From NCBI RefSeq assembly GCF_035918155.1, contig NZ_CP109327.1, forward strand, positions 7,936,001-8,000,000: DNA of 64,000 bases, given 5' to 3'. Numbering within the stretch: position 1 is the first letter of the stretch; each line of letters begins with the position of its first letter. The translations under genes and the position numbers were made by a program. Under the pieces are notes generated by a model. The model was given only the letters and a program-made list of their open reading frames with translations, did not search any database and was not told where the DNA came from. This DNA comes from Streptomyces sp. NBC_01591. GTDB taxonomy: Bacteria; Actinomycetota; Actinomycetes; Streptomycetales; Streptomycetaceae. This document shows, in pieces, positions 54,045 to 63,155 of this stretch.

Positions 54045-54165
54045 CCGCCGAACCGGATGGGGCCGGGCTTGTTCGCCACCAGGTCCCGGTCGCGTCCACC
54101 ATCGTCCAGCATGCCACCACGTCTTCCGGCGACCACTCCTGCCATGCTGCAAAGTTGTAGTGCTG
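54045..54165 (-). pseudogene. Tn3-family transposase scrap (DUF4158 region)
   Basis: The minus strand reads NFAAWQEWSPEDVVACWTMVD and, in the next frame, RDRDLVANKPGPIRFG. Joined, they match the N-terminal DUF4158 pattern of Tn3-family transposases (LTPEDVVAHWTL...ELVANKRGPTRLGF). Only about 40 residues of a roughly 1000-aa protein remain, with a frameshift. Confidence 0.6.
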
Positions 54166-54193
54166 ACCCCCCGCTGACCACGTCCCGCACGGT

Positions 54194-54235
54194 ACGCCCC
54201 TGGGGGCTGCCGCGTGGCCGACACCCCAGGGGCGT
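54194..54235. terminator. 12-bp hairpin
   Basis: ACGCCCCTGGGG (54194-54205) and CCCCAGGGGCGT (54224-54235), just past the end of the transposase gene. It may be a terminator for that gene or part of the element's end. Confidence 0.6.
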
Positions 54236-54250
54236 GCCAACGTCGGCGGT

Positions 54251-55091
54251 TCAAGGGCGGTGGTGGGGTCGGGTGTGCCAGCGGTGGGTGGTCCATGCCC
54301 GGCGGATCAGACTGCGGACGGTGATGATGGTGTCGATGAGGTCGAAGAACGCGTCGGCGACCACGGCGCGGCGCTCAAAGCAGCGGGCCAGGCGATGGAA
54401 GGCGTTCTGCCAGGCATGTGTCCGCTCCACATGCCACCGTCGACTCGCCTGGATAGGGGCTTTCTCGCCCTTGTGAGCGATGCGGCCGTGCAGGCCGCGC
54501 CCGGCCAGCAGGGTGCGGGTGTTGTCGCTGTCGTAGCCGGTCGAGGTGGACGGCGATCTGCTCAGGCAGAGGCCCGAGACCGTTTAGGAGGTCCGGGGTC
54601 GGGGCCAGGAGTGGTGAGTCGTGGCGGTTGGCCCCGGCCAGGACACGACCCAGGGGGATGCCGTAGCCGTCCACCATGCCGGAGCGTTTCAGGCCCTGCT
54701 TGCCCCGGTCAACCGGCGAGCGCCCCGCGACCTCACCACCGCCCGGGGCCTTGGTGATGCAGCCGTCGACGGCGACCTGGTCCAGGACCAGCCCCACGAT
54801 CCGGTCGTACGCCTGAAGCGCGAGCTGCCTCAGCCGGGCAAAGACACCCAGCCGGATCCACTCATCGCGGCGGGTGCGGATCATGGTGGCCGAACACGTG
54901 GGGTCGGCAATCGCCTGGTAGGAACAGCCGAACCGCAGCAGCTGCAGCAACTTGTCGAAGACGACCCGGTCACTGATACATGGCAGGTGACAGCCCAGCG
55001 GATGAGCCGGATCGTAGACCGGCCGCTCGGGCAGCAACGCCGCGAACTGCTCCCACAACGGCTCGGTCAGCCAGGACGGCAGGACAGACAC
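54251..55091 (-). pseudogene. IS5-type transposase, frameshifted
   Basis: Starting at the GTG at 55091: LPSWLTEPLWEQFAALLP, the IS5-type N-terminal helix-turn-helix, then VAVDGCITKAPGGGE with the first catalytic Asp and DRGKQGLKRSGMVDGYGIPLG. At the second Asp (VHLD, near 54540) a short deletion shifts the frame. The rest, GYDSDNTRTLLAGRGLHGRI, RRWHVERTHAWQNAF with the catalytic Glu and AFFDLIDTIITVRSLIRRAW, continues in the other frame to a stop at 54251. The shift lies in the catalytic core and has no slippery run, so I take it as inactivation, not programmed frameshifting. The element's outer ends were not resolved. Confidence 0.85.
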
Positions 55092-55109
55092 AAACAGGTC
55101 GACCAGCCT

Positions 55110-55609
55110 CCCGAGAGCTGGCGCACGCCTCGTGGGGCTTCCTCGCCGACGCCGTCGGGCGGCGCAGGGCTTTCGCCATCAGCTTCGCCGTCTCCGCCGT
55201 CAGCGTCGGCTATCTCTTCCCCTTCCAGCACACCTACGGCGAGTTCCTGCTTGCCCTGCCGGTCGTCGGATTCGGCCTGTTCGGCGCCCTGTCGGGCACT
55301 TTCGTCTACGGCCCCGAACTCTTCCCGCCCAGTGTGCGTGCCACCGGAATGGCCCTGTGCAACAGCATCGGCCGCTTCATCACCGCAGCCGGCCCGCTTG
55401 TGGCCGGCGTCATCGCCGTCTCATGGTTCGGCGGAGACCTGGGCCTGGCGATCACTTGTGTCGCGGCGGTCGGCCTGATCGCGGTCGCCGGTCTCGTCTT
55501 CGCACCCGAGACCCGCGGGGCCGAACTCCCGAGCGAACCCCTCGAGCTCGGCCCGGACCAGGCGGAGCCGCCGACCGGGTCGATCACCAGCAAGGAGATG
55601 TACACATGA
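55110..55609 (+). pseudogene. MFS transporter, 3' part cut off by the IS element
   Basis: The frame enters from the IS border at about 55110 with ELAHASWGFLADAVGRRRAF, the A-loop of the second half of a major-facilitator sugar/metabolite transporter, and runs through four to five transmembrane segments (LFPPSVRATGMALCNSIGRF) to a stop at 55609. The first half is missing, so the transposon insertion broke it. Its end overlaps the following flavin monooxygenase start as ATGA, showing the two were once an operon. Confidence 0.8.
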
Positions 55610-56229
55610 ACGCATATGACGGCGCGACCGCGGCAGTCATCGGCGGGTCGATCGGCGGCCTCACCACGGCGCTCCTCCTGCGCGACCTGGGCTTCACAGT
55701 CGACGTCTTCGAGCGGACCCCCACCGCTCTGGACGGACGCGGAAGCGGCATCGTCCTGCAGCCGGACACCCTGCGCTGGTTCACCGAGCGCAGCGAACAG
55801 CACCCGGAGAGCCTCAGCACGTCCACCGACTTCGTGCAGTACCTGGGCCCCGACAACCGGATCGTCCATCGCGAGCGGCGGACGTGGAGCTACACCTCGT
55901 GGGGGACGTTCTACCGCGCCCTGCTCGGCGACTTCGGGCAGGAGCACTACCACCTGGGTGAGTACGCCTGCGGGTTCGACCAGGACGACCGATCCGTCAC
56001 CGTGCGGTTCGTGAGCGGACGTGAGGTGACCGCGGACCTGGTGGTCTTCGCCGACGGAATCACCTCCATCGGCCGCGAGCGCCTCGACCCGACCGCGGCA
56101 CTTACCTACTCCGGCTACATCGGATGGCGCGGCACGGTCCCGGAGAAGGACCTCTCCGAATGGAGGTCGGTGGCACCGCGGCGGACATGCGTGAGTGGCT
56201 GGGCGACGGCGCCGCCGACCTTCCCTTGA
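55606..56229 (+). pseudogene. FAD-dependent aromatic monooxygenase, truncated
   Basis: The N-terminal FAD fold is intact: AAVIGGSIGGLTTALLLRDLGFTVDVFER, then GSGIVLQPDTL and VTADLVVFADGI, like 2,6-dihydroxypyridine 3-monooxygenase-type enzymes. After GYIGWRGTVPEKDLSEW (about 56157) homology ends and the frame closes at 207 aa; the family needs about 390 aa, including the GD motif and substrate domain. An open stretch in another frame (56180-56336, KYNGGRPGLYAVAVATDEG) does not match that family, suggesting a deletion junction. Confidence 0.75.
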
Positions 56230-56336
56230 AGTACAACGGCGGACGTCCCGGTCTGTACGCGGTCGCCGTCGCCACGGACGAGGGTGAGGTGGTGATCCGC
56301 CGCACGGCGGTCACCGAGCCTCGGCAATGTGTGTGA

Positions 56337-56711
56337 TCCCACTTGGTCCCGCACCCGCAGGTCGTCGCCACGGGGACCGCGCTTCCGACTCACTCGGCCA
56401 ATTCGGAGCCGGGCGGACGGCCTGCCTACGCCCCGCGCCCGGGAAACCAGCTTGTCCAGGGCCGCAGCGGTGATACGCCGTGAGCCGCGACCGCGGGACG
56501 GTGCTGGCGCCCAGCGGGCACGGCTGACCTTGGGCCCGGCTGTTGGTGGGACGGCCGCCGACGCGGTGCCAAGGGTCGTCCTGCGTCGACAGGCAGCGAC
56601 GGTGGGCCGGCGAGTGCCGGTTCCTTGGGCGAAATTCGCGGTGGGATCGGCCAGTAGCGAGGCCGGGTGCGAGGAGAAGCCGCGAGGCTCGGGTCGTGAG
56701 TCGCCTCGCCG
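56337..56711. other. Non-coding stretch downstream of the broken monooxygenase
   Basis: About 375 bases with no frame of recognisable content on either strand and no strong hairpin seen. Probably debris of the same deletion. Confidence 0.5.
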
Positions 56712-57584
56712 TCAGGTGATGTGCCGCAGCAGCGCGGCGACTGCCGGGGGTGCCTCGCCGGGAGGTCTCACCACCATGATCTTCCAGTTCGGCGCGTGCC
56801 GGCCGAACCGGTACTGGGGCAGATCGGGGAAGCGGGCTGCGATCGACTTGGGCATGATGCAGATGCCCAAGTCGTTGCGGACCAGTTCGGCTGCCGCGAC
56901 GATGTCGTTCACCTCGAATGTCGTGCTGCGGTCGACGCCTGCGGCACGGAAGGCCCGATCGACCGCGTAGCGGATGGCCCAGCCGGGGGTGAAGTCCACG
57001 AGGGGCAACCGGGCGATGTCGGCGAGTCGGACCTCGCCGTTCGGTGTCGTCCCGGCGATGACCCGCCGGGACGACACAACCAGCACCATTTCCTCGCGGG
57101 ACAGCAGCCGGGTCGTCAGTCCTCGCTGCTGTTGGCGGTCGAGCGCCACCACGGCCAGATCCACCGTGCCCTCGCGCAGTGCCTGCCGGATGTCGGCCAC
57201 TGCCGCCTGCCTCAGTTGGACCACCACACCTGGGTGCTCCGCCCGCAGCGCGGCCAGGGCGTGGTGGAGACCCGCCCAGACCCCCTGCATTGTGCCGACC
57301 GTCACCCGCCCGCGCAGCTGTCCCTGTACGGCGTCGACCGCCTCCCGTGCCAGTTCGGCGGCGCGGAGCGCCGCGCGTGCGGCGGGGACGAACGCCTCGC
57401 CGGCCGGTGTCAGGGCGACGCGGTGCGTCGTGCGGTCGAACAACGGCGTGCCCAGCTCACGTTCGAGGCCCCGTACCGTGCTGGATACGGCGGACTGGAC
57501 CACGTGCAGCCGCCTTGCCGCCGCCGTGAACCCGCCCGCATCCGCCACCGCGACGACGACCTCCATCTGCCGCAGATCCATCAT
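56712..57584 (-). CDS. LysR-family transcriptional regulator
   Basis: 290 aa from the ATG at 57584 (GGGAG upstream; a second ATG follows directly). The winged helix is MDLRQMEVVVAVADAGGFTAAARRLHVVQSAVSSTVRGLERELG. The effector-binding domain starts RGRVTVGTMQGVWAGLH, in the CynR/GltC-like style. It is downstream of dps on the same strand. Regulators of this kind often control oxidative-stress or aromatic genes; the target here is not clear, though the broken monooxygenase nearby could have been one. Confidence 0.9.
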   Translation of the reverse strand: MMDLRQMEVVVAVADAGGFTAAARRLHVVQSAVSSTVRGLERELGTPLFDRTTHRVALTPAGEAFVPAARAALRAAELAREAVDAVQGQLRGRVTVGTMQGVWAGLHHALAALRAEHPGVVVQLRQAAVADIRQALREGTVDLAVVALDRQQQRGLTTRLLSREEMVLVVSSRRVIAGTTPNGEVRLADIARLPLVDFTPGWAIRYAVDRAFRAAGVDRSTTFEVNDIVAAAELVRNDLGICIMPKSIAARFPDLPQYRFGRHAPNWKIMVVRPPGEAPPAVAALLRHIT

Positions 57585-57687
57585 CCGCTCCCGATCAAAC
57601 AGCGCTCCGTCCAATACAGAGACGACGATCTTCGATTCTTGCTGCATCGTATGCGGACGACGTCGTTGTCCGGGGCCGGCTCATGCT

Positions 57688-57748
57688 CCTTCAGGCACGC
57701 GCTCCGGCACCTTCAGACGCGGACCGGCGGGATCCTTCAGGCGCGGAC
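57688..57748 (-). repeat. Imperfect tandem repeat spanning the dps stop codon
   Basis: CCTTCAGGCGCGGAC (57734), CCTTCAGACGCGGAC (57710) and CCTTCAGGCACGCGC (57688) recur every 22-24 nt. On the minus strand each copy repeats the last codons and TGA of dps, as expected from slippage duplications of the gene end. Confidence 0.7.
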
Positions 57749-58315
57749 GAGCGGGGTGTCGACCAGATGCTCGGCCAGGAACCAGGCCTGCAGTTCCCCG
57801 GTCCTGATCACCTGTGAGACCAGGAGATCGTTGGTGCCGTCGTCACCCAGCTCACCGGTCCGGGCGGCGGCGTCGTGGGCCTCGACGAGGATGGTCTCGT
57901 GGGCTTCCAGCAGCCGTGACAGCATCGCCGGTACTTCCTCCACTCCGTCCGGAGGCCGCGGGATCGATGTGATCTCCGCGACGTGCCTGGGGTCGCCCAC
58001 CGCGACGCCGCCCAGGGACTGGACGCGTTCGGCGATGGTATCGACGATTTCCAGCTGCTCCCCCGCGTGCTTGTCGAGGACCAGGTGCAGTTGGTAGAAG
58101 GTCGCGCCGCGCATCAGCCAGTGATGCTTCTTGTAGAGGCCGTGGAGGATCTGAGTGTCCGCCAGGACCTTGTTCAGGCGCTGGCAGGAGTACATCCGCG
58201 CCTCGTAGGACAGGCCGATCGGGAACTGCTTGACGGTGCCGAACTCCTGGATCACCTCGCCCCTCTGGTGCAGCCACGGCTGGCTGCTGCTCACGGGCTT
58301 GGTACTGGTGGTCAT
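57737..58315 (-). CDS. Dps-family DNA-protecting ferritin-like protein
   Basis: 192-aa protein; the ATG at 58315 follows AGGAGG. The ferritin-like four-helix bundle carries the Dps ferroxidase pattern: H in YKKHHWLMRG, D in LVLDKHAGEQLEIVDTIAERV and the following E. Dps dodecamers oxidise and store iron and shield DNA during starvation or oxidative stress. The N-terminal tail (about 40 residues) is longer than in E. coli Dps, as is common in Streptomyces. The 58316-58558 gap to the divergent flavoprotein gene should hold both promoters. Confidence 0.92.
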   Translation of the reverse strand: MTTSTKPVSSSQPWLHQRGEVIQEFGTVKQFPIGLSYEARMYSCQRLNKVLADTQILHGLYKKHHWLMRGATFYQLHLVLDKHAGEQLEIVDTIAERVQSLGGVAVGDPRHVAEITSIPRPPDGVEEVPAMLSRLLEAHETILVEAHDAAARTGELGDDGTNDLLVSQVIRTGELQAWFLAEHLVDTPLVRA

Positions 58316-58558
58316 GGTTCGCCTCCTGCGGTGCCTTGCTGTGCGTACCCGAGTGACGCTAGGTGCCCCGACGCAGGGCGCATTGACCGGGAGCGCATGC
58401 GGTGGTGTCCGCCAGTGCACAGTGCGCGGTGTCCCGTGCCAAGCGTTCGCTTTCGGGCAAGCCCCCGTGCGCTGTCGGGCACGGGCCTTCGGCCGGCCGA
58501 TCTAGCTTCGGCAGGACGGCCCACGTCCGTGGAGCTCGAGGAACGAGGAGAGGCAGTC

Positions 58559-59926
58559 ATGAGCGCGAACGAGCAGGTGGATGTGGTGGTCGTCGGGCTG
58601 GGGCCGGGTGGTGAGTACGTCGCGGGCACGCTGGCCGAAGCTGGGCTGGACGTGGTGGGGGTCGAGGCGGAACTCGTCGGGGGCGAGTGTCCGTACTGGG
58701 GGTGCGTGCCCAGCAAGATGATGATCCGGGCCGGGAATCTGCTCGCCGAGGCGGGCCGGGTGCCCGCCCTCGCCGGTGAAGCGGTCGTGACTCCGGACTG
58801 GGGCAGGGTCGCCGGGCGTATCCGCGGCGAGGCCACCGACGACTGGAACGACCAGGCCGCCGCCGGCCGTCTCGCGGCCAAGGGCGGCCGGCTCGTCCGG
58901 GGGACGGGCCGTCTCTCCGGGCCGCGCCGGGTGGCGGTCGGCGACCGCACGTTCGAAGCCCGGCGCGGTGTCGTGCTGGCCACCGGCACGCGGCCCCGGA
59001 TCCCCCCGGTGCCGGGCCTCGAGGGAACGCCGTACTGGACCAACAGGGATGCCATGGCGGCCAAGGAGCTGCCGGAGTCGATGGTCGTGCTCGGCGGGGG
59101 CGCCATCGGTGTCGAACTCGCCCAGGTCTATGCCCGCTTCAAGTGCGCGGTCACGGTGATCGAGGGGCAGGATCGGCTGCTGACGCAGGAGGAACCGGAA
59201 GCCGGGGAGCTGGCCGCGGAGGTGCTGCGGGCGGACGGAGTCACCGTACTCACGGGTGCTCGGGCACGGCAGGTCAGCCATGACGGCACCGAGTTCACCG
59301 TCTGCCTTGAGGGTGACGGGGAGCCGCTTCGTGCCGAACGGCTTCTGGTCGCCACCGGGCGCCACACCGACCTGGCCGCGCTGGCGGTCGACACGGTGGG
59401 GCTGGATCCAACGGCGGGAGCCGTGAACACGGACGGGCAGATGCGGGCGGGGGAGGGGCTGTGGGCGGTCGGCGACATCACAGGCCGAGGCGCCTTCACC
59501 CATGTGTCGATGTACCAGGCGCAGATTGCCGTCCGGGACATCCTCGGACAGCCCGGTCCCGACGCCGACTACCGGGCGCTGCCCCGCGTCACCTTCACCG
59601 ATCCGGAGATCGGGGCCGTCGGGTTGACGGAGCGGCAGGCGCGTGAGCGGGGGCTGCGGGTACGCACCAGTGTGCTGCCCATCGCCTTCTCCACGCGAGG
59701 CTGGATCCACGGGCCGGGCAACGATGGGCTCATCAAGCTTGTGGAGGACGCGGACCGGGGTGTGCTGATCGGCGCGACGTCGGCGGGGCCGGCGGGCGGC
59801 GAGGTGCTCTACGGACTGAACGTGGCCGTCCACGCCGAGATACCCGTCGACCGGCTCCAGCACATGATTTACACGTATCCCACCTTCCACCGGACGGTCG
59901 AGGCCGCGCTCGGAGCCCTCCGCTGA
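58559..59926 (+). CDS. Pyridine-nucleotide disulfide oxidoreductase (class I-like flavoprotein)
   Basis: 455-aa FAD enzyme; the ATG follows GAGGAG. FAD motif VVVGLGPGGEYVAGTLAEAG, redox disulfide CPYWGC in GGECPYWGCVPSK, NAD(P) motif VVLGGGAIGVELAQVYARF and second FAD motif GLWAVGDITG. The C-terminal dimer domain is present (FTDPEIGAVGLTERQARERG), but where dihydrolipoamide dehydrogenase and mercuric reductase have HxxHPTxxE the sequence is YTYPTFHRT, so the usual His-Glu acid/base pair is lacking. The substrate is therefore probably not lipoamide or glutathione. Confidence 0.88.
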   Translation: MSANEQVDVVVVGLGPGGEYVAGTLAEAGLDVVGVEAELVGGECPYWGCVPSKMMIRAGNLLAEAGRVPALAGEAVVTPDWGRVAGRIRGEATDDWNDQAAAGRLAAKGGRLVRGTGRLSGPRRVAVGDRTFEARRGVVLATGTRPRIPPVPGLEGTPYWTNRDAMAAKELPESMVVLGGGAIGVELAQVYARFKCAVTVIEGQDRLLTQEEPEAGELAAEVLRADGVTVLTGARARQVSHDGTEFTVCLEGDGEPLRAERLLVATGRHTDLAALAVDTVGLDPTAGAVNTDGQMRAGEGLWAVGDITGRGAFTHVSMYQAQIAVRDILGQPGPDADYRALPRVTFTDPEIGAVGLTERQARERGLRVRTSVLPIAFSTRGWIHGPGNDGLIKLVEDADRGVLIGATSAGPAGGEVLYGLNVAVHAEIPVDRLQHMIYTYPTFHRTVEAALGALR

Positions 59927-59976
59927 GCCGCTCCCAGATCGCCCGCGCGGCCCCGGCGCCCAGGCGATGGCGCACC

Positions 59977-61119
59977 ATGCCGGGCCGCGACCCCGGTGAG
60001 CCGCACAGGGCCGCCACCTCGCTGGAGCTTCTTTTCGATCTGTGCTTCGTCATCGCGGTGGCGCAGGCGTCCGGGAGTCTGCACGAGGCGCTGACCGACG
60101 GGGAGTACGCCACCGGTGTCCTGCGCTTCGCGCTGGTCTTCTTCACCATCTGGTGGGCGTGGATGAACTTCACCTGGTTCGCTTCCGCCTACGACCCGGA
60201 CGACGTCCTGTACCGGTTGACGGTGTTGGTCCAGATCACGGGGTCGCTCGTGCTTGCCGCAGGCGTTCCCCGCGCGTTCGAGGATGGTGACCTGCGGGTC
60301 ATCACCATCGGATACGTCGTGCTGCGCACGGCGTTGGCCGCCCTGTGGCTGCGCGCCGCGTGGTCCGACCCCGCCCGGCGGCCGACCACCCTGCGCTTCG
60401 CCGTTGGGGTGACGGTATGTCAGATCGGGTGGGTCGGGTTGCTCGGTCTCCCGGCATCGGCGCGGCTGCCGGGCATTGTGGTGCTGATCATCGCCGAGGT
60501 CTCCGTCCCGGTGTGGGCGCAGTCCGCCGGGATGACCCCATGGCATCCGCGCCACATTGCCGAGCGCTACGAACTCTTCACCCTCATCGTCCTCGGAGAG
60601 TCCGTCGCGGCGGCCGCCGTCGCCGTCCGGGGCGCCTTCGACCGGCACCACGGCACCGGTTCGCTGTACGCGGTGGCGGCCGGTGGCCTGTTCATCGCCT
60701 ACTCCATGTGGTGGCTGTACTTCGCAAGATCCGCGCACACCCTGCTTGCCACAACGCACCAGGCCCACCGCAGGAGATTCACCTGGGCCTACGGCCACTA
60801 CTTGATCTTCGCTTCGGCGACCGCCGAGGGAGCCGGCCTGGCTGCGTACGCCGATCACGTCACGCGTCGCACGGACGCCTCGCCGTTGGCCGCGAGCGCG
60901 GCGGTCACCGTCCCCGCGGCCGTCTTCCTGATCACCGTGTGGGCCGTACACCTCCGGCCCCATCAAAGAACCGTGGCCGAGTGGATTCCGTACCCCGTCG
61001 CCGCGGTCGGCGTCCTGCTGGCCGCTTTCTTCCCGGCGCCTGCCCTGGCCGCCGGTGCGCTGCTGGCGGTCCTGGCCGTGGTGGTCACGGTGGAACAGCG
61101 GTGCAGAAGCCCGCGGTGA
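59977..61119 (+). CDS. LtrA-family membrane protein
   Basis: 380-aa integral membrane protein of the low-temperature-requirement A family. The family signature EPHRAATSLELLFDLCFVIAVAQ opens the protein, followed by FFTIWWAWMNFTWFASAYDPDD and ERYELFTLIVLGESV. About ten to twelve hydrophobic segments. It starts 50 nt after the flavoprotein stop on the same strand, with no clear ribosome site at the ATG. Cellular function of the family is poorly known. Confidence 0.88.
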   Translation: MPGRDPGEPHRAATSLELLFDLCFVIAVAQASGSLHEALTDGEYATGVLRFALVFFTIWWAWMNFTWFASAYDPDDVLYRLTVLVQITGSLVLAAGVPRAFEDGDLRVITIGYVVLRTALAALWLRAAWSDPARRPTTLRFAVGVTVCQIGWVGLLGLPASARLPGIVVLIIAEVSVPVWAQSAGMTPWHPRHIAERYELFTLIVLGESVAAAAVAVRGAFDRHHGTGSLYAVAAGGLFIAYSMWWLYFARSAHTLLATTHQAHRRRFTWAYGHYLIFASATAEGAGLAAYADHVTRRTDASPLAASAAVTVPAAVFLITVWAVHLRPHQRTVAEWIPYPVAAVGVLLAAFFPAPALAAGALLAVLAVVVTVEQRCRSPR

Positions 61120-61145
61120 GATCTCACCCTGTGCCGGGACCGAAG

Positions 61146-61191
61146 GGCCGCGCGGCGGCACTCACCGTGTGGTGAGTGCCGCCGCGCGGCC
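61146..61191. terminator. Perfect 21-bp bidirectional terminator
   Basis: ggccgcgcggcggcactcac(c) and its exact complement with a 4-nt GTGT loop, between the LtrA stop (61119) and the convergent hydrolase stop (61213). Confidence 0.93.
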
Positions 61192-61212
61192 GCCTTACCG
61201 CCCGCCGCCTCA

Positions 61213-61935
61213 TCAGCTCGTCGCGCGTACCGCATCGCGGATCAGTTCGGCGACCTCCTTGGGCCGGGACACGGCCACGGCGTGCGAGGCGCCCTCGATC
61301 TCGACGATCGTCGCCCCGGCCCGCTTGGCTCCGAAGCGCTCGACCTCGGGGTTGATCGCCTGGTCCGCGCCGGCCACGAGCGCCCAGGAAGGCTTGGTCT
61401 TCCACGCGGCGGCCGAGGCCGTCTCCGTGAATGCCGAGGCGGCCAATGGACGCTGCGCCACCGCAAGGACCTTGGTGGCGGCGGCCGGGACGTCGGCGGC
61501 GAAAATGTCCGGGAACGCCTCGGCCTTGATGGTGACTTCGACGGCAGGCTCCGATCCCTCCGCGGGGTACGTCGCCTCCTTCAGGTTGCTGACGAGCGGC
61601 GAGAGGGGGAAGCGGCCCTGCAACTCGCCCAGGCTCTCGCCCTCTTCGGTGACGTAGGCCGCTACGTAGACCAGCCCGACGACGTTCTCCGCAGCGCCTG
61701 CCACGGAGATGATCGCACCGCCGTAGGAGTGGCCGACGAGCACCACCGGACCGTCGATCTGAGCAGCCACGGACGCGATGTACGCGGCGTCGGACGCCAG
61801 GCCGCGCAGCGGGTTCGGTGGCGCGACCACGGGGATGCCGTGGTTCTGCAGTTCCGCGATGACCCCGGTCCAACTGGCGGCGTCCGCGAAGGCTCCGTGC
61901 ACGAGAACAGCTGTGGGGGTGGGGTTCGTGGTCAT
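61213..61935 (-). CDS. Alpha/beta hydrolase (esterase-like)
   Basis: 240-aa cytosolic hydrolase. The oxyanion segment VLVHGAFADAASW and nucleophile elbow GHSYGG are clear, with a late ASHAVAVSRP histidine; the acid residue is probably the D of AGADQAIN. GGAG lies upstream of the ATG at 61935. It is 56 nt downstream of a second hydrolase gene on the same strand. Substrate unknown. Confidence 0.88.
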   Translation of the reverse strand: MTTNPTPTAVLVHGAFADAASWTGVIAELQNHGIPVVAPPNPLRGLASDAAYIASVAAQIDGPVVLVGHSYGGAIISVAGAAENVVGLVYVAAYVTEEGESLGELQGRFPLSPLVSNLKEATYPAEGSEPAVEVTIKAEAFPDIFAADVPAAATKVLAVAQRPLAASAFTETASAAAWKTKPSWALVAGADQAINPEVERFGAKRAGATIVEIEGASHAVAVSRPKEVAELIRDAVRATS

Positions 61936-61991
61936 GTTCGGGTGTTCTCCCTGTTGTCGGGGGCTTTCGGAGGTCGGCGGGGAGCGCGGTA

Positions 61992-62963
61992 TCAGCCGGT
62001 GTGGAGCGCGGTGCGCAGGGTTTCGGCGGCCAGCGTGATGGCGGCCTGGGCGGCGTGGGTCTCGCGGAGGGCGTTGAGCATGACGAAGTCGTGGATGATG
62101 CCCTGGAAGCGGACGGCGGTGACGGGGACGCCGGCTTCGCGCAGTTTGTTGGCGTAGGCCTCGCCTTCGTCGCGCAGGACGTCGGCCTCGCCGGTGATGA
62201 CGAGGGCGGGGGGCAGGCCGGTGAGCTGTTCGGTGGTGGCCCGTAGCGGGGAGGCGGTGATCTGGGCGCGGTCGGCCTCGTCGGTCGTGTACTGGTCCCA
62301 GAACCACTGCATGCCGTCGCGGCGCAGGAAGTAGCCCTCCGCGAACTGGTGGTAGGAGCCGGTGCCGAAGTTTGCGTCGGTGACCGGGTAGAACAGCACC
62401 TGCTGCACGAGCGGGATGTCGCCGCGTTCCTTGGCCATCAGGGTCAGTGCGGCGGTCATGTTGCCGCCGACGGAGTCGCCGGCGACGGCCAGCCGCGAGC
62501 CGTCCAGGTTCTTGGACGCGCCCTGCTGGACGACCCACTTCGCGACCGCGTAGTTCTGCTCGATGGCGACCGGGTAGCGGGCCTCGGGGGAGAGGTCGTA
62601 TTCGGGGAAGACCACGGCAGCGTTCGAGCCGACGGCGAGTTCGCATACGAGGCGGTCGTGGGTGTGGGCGTTACCGAACACCCAGCCCGCGCCGTGGATG
62701 TAGAGGATCACCGGCAGGGTCCCTTCCACGCCGGCGGGGCGCACGATGCGTGCGCGGACGCTGCCCGTCGGACCGCCCGAGACGGTGATCCATTCCTCGT
62801 CGATCTGCGGCTTGTCGGTCTCGCCGGACTGCACCTCGTCGACCGCCTTCCGGCCCTCGGCGGGCGGCAGGTCGAACAGATAGGGCGGACTGGCGGTCGC
62901 TTCGGCGAAAGCAGCTGCCGCCGGCTCCAGCACCGGCTGCACCGGCTCTACAACGTCGGACAT
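61992..62963 (-). CDS. Alpha/beta hydrolase of the hormone-sensitive-lipase (acetyl-esterase) family
   Basis: 323-aa hydrolase; AGGAGA before the ATG at 62963. The HSL oxyanion motif is present as HGAGWVFG (family consensus HGGG), the nucleophile is Ser in GDSVGG, and the Asp and His of the triad lie in TGEADVLRDEG and GIIHDFVML. Acts on short-chain esters in relatives. Probably an operon with the smaller hydrolase downstream. Confidence 0.9.
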   Translation of the reverse strand: MSDVVEPVQPVLEPAAAAFAEATASPPYLFDLPPAEGRKAVDEVQSGETDKPQIDEEWITVSGGPTGSVRARIVRPAGVEGTLPVILYIHGAGWVFGNAHTHDRLVCELAVGSNAAVVFPEYDLSPEARYPVAIEQNYAVAKWVVQQGASKNLDGSRLAVAGDSVGGNMTAALTLMAKERGDIPLVQQVLFYPVTDANFGTGSYHQFAEGYFLRRDGMQWFWDQYTTDEADRAQITASPLRATTEQLTGLPPALVITGEADVLRDEGEAYANKLREAGVPVTAVRFQGIIHDFVMLNALRETHAAQAAITLAAETLRTALHTG

Positions 62964-63120
62964 GTGAGTCTCCTGAGTTTCATGTGATGTGCCGGGCCCC
63001 TCCGGGCCAGACATGGAGATCTGCGGGGCCGTCGATCCTTACGCTAAAACCCTGAAGGTGGCGGAGATTGACCGTCAGTGCACCGGATCTGACCTCACAA
63101 CGCATGGAAACGGGACGCAG

Positions 63121-63155
63121 TGCACTGTCGGGACGAATGCTGTGCACTGTCGGGA
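63121..63155. repeat. Two 14-bp direct repeats, candidate operator
   Basis: TGCACTGTCGGGAC occurs at 63121-63134 and 63142-63155, exactly 21 nt (two helical turns) apart, in the 415-nt gap between the HSL-type hydrolase and the amidohydrolase gene. No gene is seen in 62964-63378. Confidence 0.5.

Noticed and set aside
54251..55091. Programmed frameshift in the IS5-type transposase
   Set aside because: The shift is at the second catalytic Asp, without a slippery heptamer and with a deletion-like gap, so inactivation is more likely.
57688..57748. CRISPR-like short repeats
   Set aside because: Only three imperfect 22-24-nt units without unique spacers, explained by duplication of the dps gene end.
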